A stretch of 64,000 bases of DNA. Source: Arthrobacter sp. Hiyo8 (lineage in GTDB: Bacteria > Actinomycetota > Actinomycetes > Actinomycetales > Micrococcaceae). Below the pieces are notes generated by a model that ran no database searches, was not told where the DNA came from, and saw only the letters and a list, made by a program, of their open reading frames with translations. The stretch's first letter is position 1. Each line of letters begins with the position of its first letter. A program made the translations under genes and the position numbers. This document shows positions 38,713 to 48,985 of the stretch, in pieces. The stretch is from assembly GCA_001549895.1 (NCBI GenBank), contig AP014719.1, positions 2,294,001 through 2,358,000 of the forward strand, written 5' to 3'.

Positions 38713-39372
38713 ATGAGCGAACAATCGGGACCTCCTGTGTACGGCGGAGCAAACAGGCATCACAAGCCGAAACCCTTCGCGCCGGTTGACTTCGAGCCGT
38801 TTGCCGGCGGAGCGGACCCCGCGCGCGTGTCCGAAGCCGCTCACCTTGCCGCCCAGGCGCTCGTGCGGCGAGGTCGGGACAGCGATGACCCCAAGATCAC
38901 CAGGCGCCTCGTGAAACTCGCTGACGAGCAAGGCCTGGAGGCCATTGCCGAGATGTGGGCCGAGAGCCCCGCCCGGTCTTTGCCCGGCGCATTGTGGCGG
39001 CTTTATGCATTGCGCGCGGCCACCATGCAGAACTCCGAGCGCATTTCCGTGTACTTCAAGGCCGGCCGGGACACCGCCCAGGTTTCCCATGTTGTGGCGG
39101 GGGCAGCCGAGCCGCCGGGAGCGGACGAAATGAAACAGATGGCGGATGCCATCCTTTCGGGAGCGTTCGACGGCGATTTCGACGTCGCGCTGGAACGCTC
39201 AGCCGCGTTTTGCCGCGTCGTCGCGTTGGGCCAAGCCACCCTGGCGGACAGTGCAGAGCATTCCAACGAAGGCCACGCAAGCAAGCTGACCCGGAACTCC
39301 CACCAGCTCGTGAAGACCGCGGAAGATCTCGAGCACGCGGCCAATGCTTGGCGCCTGGGCGAGCTGGACTGA
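38713..39372 (+). CDS. Conserved actinobacterial hypothetical protein (helical)
   Basis: An intact 219-residue soluble protein with no motif I can name. A disordered start (GGANRHHKPKPFAPVDFEPFAGG) leads to a strongly helical body: VSEAAHLAAQALVRRG, ITRRLVKLADEQGLEAIAEMWAE, PGALWRLYALRAATMQNSERIS, ALERSAAFCRVVALGQATLADSAEH. Annotations in related genomes usually read DNA-binding or hypothetical protein, but nothing here proves DNA binding. It stands alone between tRNA-Lys and the phosphate transport pair. Confidence 0.8.
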   Translation: MSEQSGPPVYGGANRHHKPKPFAPVDFEPFAGGADPARVSEAAHLAAQALVRRGRDSDDPKITRRLVKLADEQGLEAIAEMWAESPARSLPGALWRLYALRAATMQNSERISVYFKAGRDTAQVSHVVAGAAEPPGADEMKQMADAILSGAFDGDFDVALERSAAFCRVVALGQATLADSAEHSNEGHASKLTRNSHQLVKTAEDLEHAANAWRLGELD

Positions 39373-39610
39373 CGTGAAATATAAGGGTGCGGGACTGTCA
39401 CAACCACCCCTGCCGCCAGCTGTCAAGATTGACTTAGCTCGGATGACGTAGAAAACTGAAACTGGTGTCGAACCGCGAAACCCCCGGGCTTCAACTTATA
39501 GCCGCTTCGAGCGGCCTACCGCCGAGAGGCGTATCCGGTTCGGCACCATTTTTATGCCCTTCGGCGAAGACGCCGCCCCACCCCTATCCCTCCCGCCTAC
39601 CGGAAGCCAA

Positions 39611-40228
39611 ATGAAGCTGCGTCTCTTCCCCCAAGAACCCGCCGGGTTGCAATTGTTGTCGCAAATGGCCCGCCAGATTCTTGAGGCAACCGGGACGCTT
39701 TCTGAGATCTTCGGAGCTCCCGTCTCGGAGCACGAACGGCTTGTGGAGGAGATGCACGAACACGAGGCGAAATCCACGGATCTGCATTTCGCCCTCTTGA
39801 CCCACATGCGCACGAGCTTCGTGAACCCGCTCCCCCGCGAGGACATGTACGCCCTCTCCCGCTTCCTCAACGAGGCGATGGAAAAGCTGGATGCCGCGGG
39901 TGAGCTCGTGGCCCTCTACAAACTGGATCGGGTGCCCAAGCGCGCGGCGGACCAACTGGAGATCATCAGCCGCCAGGCGGAACTCACGGTTGATGCCATG
40001 CGCCAGCTGGACGATCTGGACGAACTCGAGGATTACTGGATCGAGGTGCTGCGGCTGGCCAAGCGTGCGGAGCGCAGCCACCGGACCTGGGTGGCCGAGA
40101 TGCTCCGCGACATGAAGTCCGCCCAGTTTTCGCGGAACCGTGACGTGGCCAATCAACTGGTTGACGTCACCAAGGACATGCGGCGCATCGCCACCCAGGT
40201 AGGCAGCATCATCGTCAAGGAAGCATGA
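39611..40228 (+). CDS. DUF47/PhoU-like accessory protein of Pit transporter
   Basis: An intact 205-residue all-helical protein. Motifs HEAKSTDLHFALLTHMRTSFVNPLPREDMYALSRFLNEAMEKLDAAGELVAL match the DUF47 family (YkaA/Pit accessory protein), with the acidic metal-binding positions in HEHEAK and REDMYAL. It begins with ATG 39611 (GGAAGCC upstream); an in-frame ATG at 39554 is less likely. It is followed one base later by the Pit gene, the usual two-gene phosphate unit. It likely gates or regulates the low-affinity transporter. Confidence 0.88.
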   Translation: MKLRLFPQEPAGLQLLSQMARQILEATGTLSEIFGAPVSEHERLVEEMHEHEAKSTDLHFALLTHMRTSFVNPLPREDMYALSRFLNEAMEKLDAAGELVALYKLDRVPKRAADQLEIISRQAELTVDAMRQLDDLDELEDYWIEVLRLAKRAERSHRTWVAEMLRDMKSAQFSRNRDVANQLVDVTKDMRRIATQVGSIIVKEA

Positions 40229-40229
40229 G

Positions 40230-41243
40230 GTGGCAGTCGCGTTCTTCGCCCTTGTGGTGGTGCTGGCGGCTGGCTTCGCATTCCTGAATGGCTTCCGCGA
40301 CGTCTCCACCGCCGTCGCGCTCTCCGTGCGGACCCGCGCCCTCACTCCGTCAGTCGCCGTTGTGTTGGCAGCGGTCTTCAATTTTGCCGGCGTGCTCCTC
40401 AGCGGCGGTTTCGCGCTGGTTTTCAGCCAGTCCTGGGTGGTTCTCCCCTCGGGAATGAACGGGCTGACCATGCTCGCCGCGGGGCTGTGCAGTGCCATCC
40501 TTTGGGGAATCTACGCTTGGTGGCGCGGTGTGCCGCTCTCGTCGACCCATGCCTTGGTAGGAGGCCTCGTGGGCGCCGGAGCCGCAAGCGCAGTGATGGG
40601 AGGCAGCTCCGTCAACGGGGTAGACGGTATTTTGCTGGCGCAAGTGGTCCTGCCGTTGCTGCTGTCCCCCGTGATTGCTTTCCTTGGTGCCTATCTTCTC
40701 GTGTGGCCTGTCACATGGGCCGCCCGCTACACCCAGCCCGATGTCGTGCATGGCCGCTTCCGCCACGCACAGTCCGTCTCGGCCGCTGCGGTCGCGCTCG
40801 GCCACGGACTGCAGGACGGGCAACGAACCGTAGCGGTGATCCTGTTGGGCGCCGTGGCTGCCGGAGTGTCCGACTCCAGCGACCTCCCGTTGTGGGTCAT
40901 CCTGCTGACGGCCGTCATGCTCACGGCGGGAACGCTTTGTGGTGGTTGGCGCATCTCGTACACCTTGGGTTACAAGCTGACGCGGGTAGACCCGATGCGG
41001 GGATTCATCGCCCAGAGCCTGACCTCACTGATGTTGTTCATCGGTGCCATCGGCCTCCATTTGCCGCTTTCCACCACGCACACTGTGACGTCGGCAGTGC
41101 TTGGTGCGGGAACCAACCAGAACTTTTCCGTCACCAACCGCCGGATGGTGCTGCGGATCCTGGGGTTCTGGGTCGCGACGCCGATCGTTACCGCCGCCGT
41201 GGCGTTCGTCCTCGGGCTGGCGCTCTCACCGCTTTCGCACTGA
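40230..41243 (+). CDS. Low-affinity inorganic phosphate transporter, Pit family
   Basis: An intact 337-residue protein starting at GTG one base after the DUF47 stop. Ten hydrophobic helices. The two half-repeats have GFAFLNGFRDVSTAVAL and GHGLQDGQRTVAVILLG in place of the canonical GxNDxANA signatures, with VPLSSTHALVGGLVGAG and LPLSTTHTVTSAVLGAG as the second signature pair. It imports metal-phosphate by proton symport. The diverged Asn-Asp motif (Arg-Asp, Gln-Asp) is typical of the actinobacterial subgroup with DUF47 partners. Confidence 0.9.
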   Translation: MAVAFFALVVVLAAGFAFLNGFRDVSTAVALSVRTRALTPSVAVVLAAVFNFAGVLLSGGFALVFSQSWVVLPSGMNGLTMLAAGLCSAILWGIYAWWRGVPLSSTHALVGGLVGAGAASAVMGGSSVNGVDGILLAQVVLPLLLSPVIAFLGAYLLVWPVTWAARYTQPDVVHGRFRHAQSVSAAAVALGHGLQDGQRTVAVILLGAVAAGVSDSSDLPLWVILLTAVMLTAGTLCGGWRISYTLGYKLTRVDPMRGFIAQSLTSLMLFIGAIGLHLPLSTTHTVTSAVLGAGTNQNFSVTNRRMVLRILGFWVATPIVTAAVAFVLGLALSPLSH

Positions 41244-41269
41244 GTCCGGCTGTAGTCTTCCAAACACGA

Positions 41270-41323
41270 AAAAGCCCGACGGCGGCAGTCACCTATCCAG
41301 GTAACTGCCGCCGTCGGGCTTTT
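41270..41323. terminator. Bidirectional terminator between pit and pstB
   Basis: AAAAGCCCGACGGCGGCAGT and its exact complement form a 20-bp stem around a 14-base loop. T-rich ends on both strands (CTTTT) make it a good terminator for the convergent pit and pst operons. Confidence 0.92.
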
Positions 41324-41349
41324 CGCGTGGTTCCCAGGGAGCCGAGTGG

Positions 41350-42128
41350 TTACCCGAACCGGCCGGAGACGTAGTCTTCCGTGGCCTTCTGGGACGGGTT
41401 GTTGAAGATGGTGGTGGTGTCCGCGAACTCGATGAGCTTGCCCGGCTTGCCGGTGCCGGCGATGTTGAAGAACGCGGTCTTGTCGGAAACGCGTGCAGCC
41501 TGCTGCATGTTGTGGGTCACGATCACCACGGTGTACTCGTCCTTGAGCTCGTTGATGAGGTCTTCGACGGCCAAGGTGGAGATGGGGTCAAGCGCGGAGC
41601 AGGGCTCGTCCATGAGGATGACCTGCGGTTCCACGGCGATGGCACGGGCAATGCAGAGCCGCTGCTGCTGGCCGCCGGAGAGTCCGGAGCCGGGCTTCTC
41701 GAGGCGGTCCTTGACCTCGTTCCACAGGTTGGCGCCGCGCAGGGACTTCTCCACGAGTGCGTCGGCCGCGCCCTTGCTGATCCTCTTGTTGTTGAGCTTC
41801 ACGCCCGCCAGCACGTTGTCGCGGATGGACATCGTGGGGAACGGGTTGGGCCGCTGGAAGACCATGCCAACCTGGGTGCGGACCGTCACGGGTCCACGCC
41901 GGGGCCGTAGAGATTGTCGCCGTCGAGCAGGACTTCGCCTTCAACGCGGGCACCGGGAAGCACCTCGTGCATGCGGTTCAGGGTGCGCAGGAAGGTGGAC
42001 TTGCCACAACCGGACGGGCCGATGAATGCCGTGACCGATTTGGCTTCAATGTTGATATTGACGCCCTCAACGGCCAGGAAGCTGCCGTAGTAGACGTTCA
42101 GATCCTTGACGTCGATCCGCTTAGACAT
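41350..42128 (-). CDS. pstB: Phosphate ABC transporter ATPase PstB (one frame break)
   Basis: About 259 residues with one base missing near 41895. [25 protein letters not shown], Walker [29 protein letters not shown], signature [14 protein letters not shown], Walker [16 protein letters not shown] and switch [13 protein letters not shown] are all present. It is the last gene of pstSCAB, which imports phosphate at high affinity. It begins 48 bp after pstA. Confidence 0.95.
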
Positions 42129-42176
42129 GGTGTTCCTTCGGTGCTGTGGTTGGAAGTTTGCGTGTGGCCTGGCGGC

Positions 42177-43283
42177 TCAACGGCCGGCCTTGGGGGCGAA
42201 GATCCGGGCGATCAGCCTGGCGCCGAGGTTCAGGAGCATCACCAGGATGATCAGGACCAGCGCGGCACCCCATGCCCGCTGGCTCGACGGGTCCGGTTTG
42301 ACGGCGAGGTCGGGTTCAGGATCTGCGTGTAGATGAACGTAGGCAGGGAGGCCATCCAGCCGCCGAACACGTTGTTGTTGATCGTTGTGGCGAAACCTGC
42401 GGTGACCAGGATCGGAGCCGTCTCGCCGATCACCCGGGCGATCGCCAAGGTGACGCCGGACGCGATGCCGGAAATCGCCGTCGGGATGACCACCTTGAGG
42501 ATGGTGCGCCACTTGCGGACACCCAGTGCGTAAGCCGCCTCACGGAGCTCGTTCGGGACGATCTTGAGCATTTCCTCGCTCGAGCGGACCACCACCGGGA
42601 TCATCAGGACCGAAAGCGCGACGGCGGCAACCGCACCGGTCTTGGTGCCGGGGCCCACCACGGCGAAGAAGAAGGCTGCGGAAAAGAGACCTGCGACGAT
42701 CGACGGGATGCCGGTCATAACGTCGACGAAGAAGGTGATGGCACGGGCGAGGCCCGGTCGTTGCCGTATTCCACCAGGTAGATTGCGGTCAGCAGACCCA
42801 CAGGAACCGAGATGACCGTCGCAAGCAGGGTGATCTGCACGGTGCCCAGAAGCGCATGATAGATGCCGCCGAGGACCTTTGTGCCTTCATCGACGCTCTT
42901 GTTGTCGAGGGAACCTGTGACGCCGTTCATGGAAGTTGTCAGGAAGCCTGGGGTGATGATGCCCGGGATGCCGTTCACGAGGACGGTCCAGATCACCGAG
43001 ATCAGGGGCAGCAGCGCCACAAGGAACGAGCCGACGATCAGGCAGGTGGCAAGCTTGTCGCTCGCCTTGCGGCCGCCTTCGACAACTGCGCTCCAGCCGA
43101 CCAGGCCGATCGCGAACAGGATCGCGGACACGAGGCCCAGCCGAAGGCGTTGAAGCCGATCAACGCAAGGATCGCTGCGCCGAGTACCAGGGCGACGGCC
43201 AGGACGACGTACGGTGCGAAAGCCGGCAACTGGCCCTTGGTCAGTGCGGAGCGTTTGCGCGCCACGGGGGCTGTGACAGTCAT
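42177..43283 (-). CDS. pstA: Phosphate ABC transporter permease PstA (three frame breaks)
   Basis: About 369 residues after restoring bases near 43143, 42757 and 42315. The extended N-terminus (MTVTAPVARKRSALTKGQLP, two helices) is common in actinobacteria. The core has GVTGSLDNKSVDEGTKVLGGIYHALLGTVQITL, VALSVLMIPVVVRSSEEMLKIVPNELREAAYALGVRKWRTIL (EAA loop) and ARVIGETAPILVT. Its ATG overlaps the pstC stop by one base (TAATG). Confidence 0.92.
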
Positions 43284-44214
43284 TAGTTGGCTCCCGAGAA
43301 TTCTTTGTGCCTGGAGATGATCCAGCGTGCAATCATGTTGACACCCAGGGTGATGACGAACAATACCAAGCCCGCGGCGATCAACGTGCTGACCTTGAGC
43401 CCGCTGGCTTCAGGGAAGTTCAAGGCGATTTCAGCGGCGATGGTCTGGTTTCCGGTCTGGATCAGGCTTGCGGTCAGGACGCCGGAGGACAGGACCAGGG
43501 CGACGGCCATGGTCTCGCCAAGCGCGCGGCCAGGCCCAGCATGATGGCGCTCACGATACCGGGGCGGCCGAACGGCAAGACAGCCATCTTGATCATTTCC
43601 CAGCGGGTCGCGCCGAGGGCCAGGGCGGCTTCCTCGTGGAGCTTCGGGGTCTGCAGGAAGATTTCACGCGAGAGTGAAGTGATGATCGGCAAAACCATGA
43701 CGGAGAGGACGATACTCGCGGTCAGGATGGTCTTGCCGGTAGCGGAGGCCGGGCCTTGGAAAATCGGCAACCAGCCCATGTTGCTGGCCAGCCAGCCGTA
43801 GGCGGGCGAAATCTGGGGGGCAAGGAACGCCGCGCCCCATGCGCCGTAGACCACGGAGGGAATGGCCGCGAGGAGGTCCACCACGTAGCCGAGACCCGAG
43901 GCAAGCCTGCGGGGAGCGTAGTGGGAGATGAACAGCGCGACGCCGATGGCTACCGGAGTAGCGATCACAAGCGCGATGACGGCGGCAATCAGGGTCCCGA
44001 CGACGATCGGCCCGATGTAGGCGAAGAAGCCGTGGCCGCCTTGGATGTCCGCGGGTGGAGCCACAAGGGCCGGAATGGCCTGGATGACAAGGAAAAGTGC
44101 GACGCCGAAGAGAACCGCGAGGATCAGGCATCCCGCGGCCAGGGTGGCTCCGGAGAAGACCTTGTCCCCGGCGCGTCCGGCACCTTGGGAAGTGGTCAAG
44201 GAGTTGGTGGTCAC
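43283..44214 (-). CDS. pstC: Phosphate ABC transporter permease PstC (one frame break)
   Basis: About 310 residues with one base missing near 43535. MTTNSLTTSQGAGRAGDKVF starts at a GTG (44214) with AAGGA seven bases upstream; an ATG at 44235 is in frame but has no SD. Six helices; the EAA-type loop is TPKLHEEAALALGATRWEMI, and LGRALGETMAVALVLSS follows the break. Together with PstA it forms the membrane channel for phosphate. It is separated from pstS by 140 bp with two stem-loops. Confidence 0.92.
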
Positions 44215-44249
44215 TTCACGATCCTTCAGATTCACTCAAAAATGGCCAA

Positions 44250-44342
44250 GTTCCCCGCCCCGTCCGGTGATGTTTCACCAGCGCGGGACGGGGAACGTTG
44301 ATATTCAAGGGTAGTGGCGCCGCGGTCCGCGGCACCACTACT
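44250..44342 (-). terminator. Two stem-loops between pstS and pstC (attenuator)
   Basis: GTAGTGGCGCCGCGG with CCGCGGCACCACTAC (44311-44342, one mismatch) and GTTCCCCG..CCGTCC with GGGACGGGGAAC (44250-44296). They follow the pstS stop on the minus strand. Such loops usually let pstS accumulate to higher levels than the membrane genes. No strong T-run, so partial read-through is expected. Confidence 0.7.
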
Positions 44343-44354
44343 CCATTGTGGTCC

Positions 44355-45472
44355 TTAGGCCTTGGCCTTGATGGAGTCAACAGCGGCCTTTGCCTTGTCC
44401 TGCAGCGCCTTGGAGAGCGGAGCGGACTTGGCGGAGCCGGCAGCGGCCTGCTGGCCGGCGTCGGAGACTACGTAGCTCTCGAATGCCTTGACCAGGTCAG
44501 CGGTTTCCTTCTTGTCGTAGGTGGTGCAGACGACGTGGTAGGAAACCAGGACTACCGGGTAGGCGGAGGAATCCGTGGTGGTGCGGTCAAGCTTGATGGA
44601 AAGGTCGCCGGTCGGGCGGCCTGCAACGGGCTTGCCCAGTTCAACAGCCTTGGCGGCAGCGGCCGGGGAGATCTTGACGAAGTCCGAGCCAACCTTGATC
44701 TGTGCGGTGCCGAGCTTGCCGGAGACTGCGGAATCGTCAGCGTAGGTCACGGCACCCGGGGTGTCGGTGACGGTCTTGACGACGCCGGAGGTGCCCTTGG
44801 CGTTCTCGCCCTTCAGGGACGCGGGCCACAGGCCGGCAGCCTTGTCGGTCCAGACAGAGGGAGCAGCAGATGCCAGGTAGTCCGTGAAGTTCTGGGTGGT
44901 GCCGGAGTCGTCAGAGCGGTTGACCGGGGTGACCTTGAGGTCCGGAAGGGTGACTCCGGCGTTCAGGGCGGCGATTGCCGGGTCGTTCCAGTTGGTGATC
45001 TGGCCGCGGAAGATCTTCGCAACGGTGTCGGCGTCGAGCTTCAAGTCCTTGACGTTCGGGATGTTGAAGGCAACGGCGATCGGGGAGATGTACACCGGGA
45101 TGTTGATGGCGCCGTCGGTGCCGCACTTGGTCTTGGAGGTGGCCAGTTCAGCGTCGCTCAGGTAGGCGTCGGAGCCTGCGAACTGCGCGGAGCCGTCAAG
45201 GATGGCCTTGCGGCCTGCGCCCGAGCCGTCCGGGAGTACTGGACCGTGGCACCCGGGTTCGCGGAAGCGAAGTTGGTCTTCCAAGCGTCCATTGCGGCGC
45301 CCTGCGCCGAAGAGCCGATGCCGGTCAGGGTGCCGGTGACCTTGACGCCTGCGGCGCTCTGGGTGGCTGCCGGGGCGCCGGTTGCGTTGTCTGAACCACA
45401 AGCGGTCAGCGCAAGGGCGCCGACTGCGAGGACCGCGATTGCCGCGTTGCGGCCGAAGCGAGTTGCCTTCAC
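44355..45472 (-). CDS. pstS: Phosphate-binding lipoprotein PstS (one frame break)
   Basis: About 372 residues with one base missing near 45237. The signal peptide (KATRFGRNAAIAVLAVGALALTACGS) ends in a lipobox LTAC, so the protein is lipid-anchored. Binding motifs: GIGSSAQGAAMDAW, FAGSDAYLSD, PVNRSDDSGTTQNF and TYADDSAV. GTG 45472 has GGAAGGGG ten bases upstream. It is preceded by a PHO box, hence phosphate-starvation control by PhoP is expected. It heads pstSCAB. Confidence 0.94.
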
Positions 45473-45597
45473 TGGGATGTACCCCTTCCAGGGATTCTCT
45501 GATGCGTACCGAGGGAGAAAGTCGGCATACGAAAGATTTGCGTACGTGTTTGTACCTTTATCGACGGTAGGAGTCGCAGGTAAAGGGATCGGCGGTC

Positions 45598-45620
45598 CAA
45601 AGTGAACGGGAGGTGAACGG
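45598..45620 (-). promoter_or_regulatory. PHO box upstream of pstS
   Basis: On the minus strand, GTTCACCTCCCGTTCACT contains two GTTCAC half-sites 11 bp apart. This is the direct-repeat form of the actinobacterial PhoP (PhoRP) operator. It lies about 126 bp before the pstS start, a normal spacing for an activated promoter with a long leader. The rest of 45473-45754 shows nothing else recognisable. Confidence 0.85.
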
Positions 45621-45754
45621 CTGTGGACCATTGGCTTACATGTGCAGCGTCACCCTTGCGCTTGGCGAGTCATAAGGGATTAAGTGACGCCCCTCACTTT
45701 GCGGTTCCTTCGGCGAGCCTCATTTACTAGGCAGCTCCTGAATAGACTTGAGCC

Positions 45755-46882
45755 ATGACCGCCCCCAAGGACTTTCAGCGAGCAAGAAATTCCTGCGGGC
45801 GCGGCTGCGAACTGGCTTCGTCCGCAGCCGGAACTCCTTGGTCCCGGCCGTCCAGATGACCGTGTGCGCCGTGGGCGCCTACGCGTTCGCTGAATACATC
45901 CTTGGGCACTCAGGACCCCTTTTCGCCGCGACTTCGTCGCTGATCGCGCTCGGCTTCTCGCGGGATCCGCGGCTTCGCCGGGTCGTGGAGGTCGGGCTTG
46001 GCTGCACCCTCGGGATCGTCATCGGCGATCTTCTGCTCCACTGGCTGGGTTCGGGAATCTGGCAAGCCGCCGTCGTGCTCCTTTTCTCCATCCTCCTGGC
46101 CCGGTTCCTGGACAGTGGCACCATCTTCACCACCCAACTGGGCCTGCAATCGCTTCTCGTGGTCTTGCTGCCCGCGCCGGCCGGCGGCCGTTCACCCGAA
46201 GCATCGACGCCGTTGTGGGCGGGTTTTCGCGCTGCTGGTTACCATGCTGGTCCCGAAGGACCCGCGCAGGGAGCCGCGCCAGGACGTCCGCAAACTCCTG
46301 CACGAACTCTCGGAGGTCCTCCGTGAATGTGCCGACGCATTGATCAACAGCGACTCCACCCAGGCCTGGCATGCCCTCATCCGGGGGCGGAATTGCCAGC
46401 CGCTCGTGGACCGGATGCGCCAATCCCTCAAGGCATCCGGTGAAGTGGCCACGCTCGCCCCGGCGTACCGGCGGCACCGCGACGAGCTGACCATGCTGGA
46501 GGAGTCGTTGGATTCCATCGACCTCGCCCTCCGCAACAGCCGGGTGTTCGCGCGGCGGCTCACGAGCGCCATCAACCATGCAGCATTGACCGACGAGGCG
46601 ACGGACAGCATTTCGGAGGTCCTGCAGGACACGTCCGCCGCCGTCGAGGAACTGTCGCTCGGCCTCGCGGAAGTGCACGACGGCGCCCGCCGGGCCCACC
46701 TGCGCGGCGCACGGCAGGACTTGGCCGACATTGCCACCCGGCTGCACCCCAAAATGCTTCACGTCCAGAAGCTCGAGGGCGAAACAGTGGTGATGCTCTT
46801 CCGCCCGCTCATGGTGGACCTGCTCGAAGCCGCGGGCATGGACCCCCGGGAAGCCCGGGACGTGCTTCCTTCCTTGCAGTGA
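45755..46882 (+). CDS. FUSC/aromatic acid exporter-like membrane protein (three probable frame breaks)
   Basis: About 376 residues if bases are restored near 45778, 46197 and 46226. Start ATG (MTAPKDFQ) is preferred; a TTG at 45748 in the later frame would avoid the first break. The N-terminal half has about five helices (AVGAYAFAEYILG, FAATSSLIALGFSRDPRLRRVVEVGLGCTLGIVIGD, FTTQLGLQSLLVVLLPAP). The C-terminal half is a cytoplasmic helical domain (DVRKLLHELSEVLRECADAL). It fits the FUSC family of efflux proteins. It is divergent from pstS. Confidence 0.8.
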
Positions 46883-46923
46883 GGCGCGCTTGACTGTCCT
46901 ACCCCTCCACTAGCCTTGTACGC

Positions 46924-48296
46924 ATGGCTTCCAAGACCTCACGCACCTCCAAGACACCCGCGTACAAATGTGCCGAATGCGGGTGGACAACTGTCAAGTG
47001 GGTGGGGCGCTGCGGCGAGTGCCAGGCGTGGGCACTGTGGAGGAAACGGGCGCCACAGTAGCGCGTACGACGGCGGCCACAACGGTTTTGGAGCCGGCTC
47101 GCCGGATTGCCGAGGTAGACGGCACCACGGCCGCATTCCTGCCCACCGGAGTCGACGAACTGGACCGCGTCCTGGGCGGAGGGCTGGTTCCCGGCGCGGT
47201 GATCCTTCTTGCCGGGGAACCCGGCGTCGGGAAATCCACCCTCCTGCTCGATGTCGCGGCGAAGTTCGCCCGCACCGGCCAGGACGTCCTGTACGTCACG
47301 GGTGAGGAATCGGCGGCCCAGGTCAAGCTCCGCGCGGAACGGATCGACGCGGTCGCTCATACCCTCTATCTCTCGGCGGAAACGGACCTCGGGCAGGCCC
47401 TGGGGCAAGTGGAGAAGCTCGAGCCGAAGCTGCTGATCGTGGACTCGGTACAGACCCTCAGCAGCGCCGACGTCGAAGGTAGCGCGGGCGGAGTCTCTCA
47501 GGTCAGGGAAGTCGCGGCGTCCATCATCGCCGCCGCAAAGCGCCGCAACATGACCACCCTCCTGGTTGGCCACGTGACGAAGGACGGCTCCATTGCCGGT
47601 CCGCGTCTCCTGGAGCATCTGGTGGACGTCGTGTGCCAGTTCGAAGGCGAGCGCCATTCGCGATTGCGCTTGTTGCGCGCCGTCAAGAACCGCTATGGGG
47701 CCACGGACGACGTCGGCTGTTTCGACCTGAACGAAGCCGGAATCGAAGGCCTCGCCGATCCCAGTGGCCTTTTTGTGTCCCGGACACGCGAGCCGGTGTC
47801 CGGCACCTGCATCACCGTGACCATGGAAGGCCGGCGCCCGCTGTTGGCCGAAGTGCAGTCGCTCCTGGCCGAAAGCGCCAGCTCACAGCCGCGCAGGGCC
47901 ACGAGCGGCCTGGACAGCTCGCGCGTCGCCATGCTCCTGGCTGTCCTTCAACAACGGGCCGGTTGCATCCTGCACAAGGACGACTCCTACGTGGCCACAG
48001 TCGGAGGAGTGAAATTGAGCGAACCGGCCACCGACCTTGCGGTAGCGCTTGCCGTGGCCTCGGCGAAGGCGCGGAAGGCACTGCCTCAGAGGCTCATTGC
48101 CTTCGGCGAGGTCGGCCTGGCCGGCGAGGTCCGTCCCGTTCCAGGGATCAACCAGCGCATCCACGAGGCGCAGCGGCTTGGGTTCACCCACGCGGTGGTG
48201 CCCGCCAGCCCCAACGGACCGGGGCCCATCCCGGAGGGTTTCTCGGTCCGCGAAGTGGCACACCTGGCCGAGGCCTTGGAACTGCTGATCACCTAG
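46924..48296 (+). CDS. radA: DNA repair protein RadA (one frame break)
   Basis: About 457 residues with one G missing near 47031 (in a G run inside QAWGTVEE). The N-terminal zinc finger is CAECGWTTVKWVGRCGEC. Then Walker A GEPGVGKST, the RadA motif KNRYGATDDVG, and a C-terminal Lon-protease-like domain (PATDLAVALAVASAKARK). It processes branched recombination intermediates with RecA. It lies two genes before disA, whose product it is known to interact with in other bacteria. Confidence 0.95.
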
Positions 48297-48360
48297 CGGC
48301 TGGCTTGGTCTCGGAGTGTCGGGCGCGTGCCTTAGCCGTGGCCACCGGAAGATTGTCCCC

Positions 48361-48984
48361 ATGACCAAAAGAAATGTGCTCATTGGGGGACGCCTCTTCT
48401 TTGCCCTCCTGACCCTTGCAGCGGTCGGGACGCAGCTCACGGTCCACATCGGCCTGGGCTTCGATCCGTGGAACTTCTTTAGCTACTTCACCAACCTGTC
48501 CAACATCTTCGCGTCGGTGGTGCTGTTGATCAGCGGCTACCGCGTGCTGGCTGGCAAGCGGCCAAGCGAACTCGACGACGCCACCCGGGGCACTGCCACG
48601 ATCGCCATGGCCGTTGTGGGACTCGTCTTCGGCGCGCTCCTCGCAGGACAGGACCTCGGCTCCCTGCTACCGTGGGTCAACTTCGTAGTCCACTACCTCA
48701 TGCCGGTTGTCATGGTGGCCGACTGGCTGTTCCAGCCTCCGCGATCCAGGCTGACCGTCAAGCACCTCTGGTATTGGTTGCTCTACCCGGTTGCGTACCT
48801 CGTCTACAGCCTGGTCCGCGGCTCATTCGTCAACTGGTACGCCTACTGGTTCATCGACCCTGTGCGCGCCGGCGGTTGGGGCGGAGTGGCGGTCTTCGCC
48901 GTCGCGATCTCCATAGGATTCCTCGTGGTGAGCCTCGCCACGCTGGGGCTGGGAAACAAGCTCGAACGCCAAGTAAGCTACTGA
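48361..48984 (+). CDS. Pr6Pr family membrane protein
   Basis: An intact 207-residue protein with six helices. FFSYFTNLSNIFASVVLLISGYRV, LPWVNFVVHYLMPVVMVADWLFQPPRS and WYWLLYPVAYLVYSLVRGSFVNWYAYWFIDP fit the Pr6Pr (FAR-17a/AIG1-like) family of uncharacterised membrane proteins. It lies between radA (+) and prfC (-), converging with prfC with only one base between the stops. No function can be assigned. Confidence 0.82.
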   Translation: MTKRNVLIGGRLFFALLTLAAVGTQLTVHIGLGFDPWNFFSYFTNLSNIFASVVLLISGYRVLAGKRPSELDDATRGTATIAMAVVGLVFGALLAGQDLGSLLPWVNFVVHYLMPVVMVADWLFQPPRSRLTVKHLWYWLLYPVAYLVYSLVRGSFVNWYAYWFIDPVRAGGWGGVAVFAVAISIGFLVVSLATLGLGNKLERQVSY

Positions 48985-48985
48985 A

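Noticed and set aside
46127..46762. Minus-strand frame opposite the FUSC gene
   Set aside because: Shadow of the FUSC cytoplasmic domain, which has coherent helices on the plus strand.
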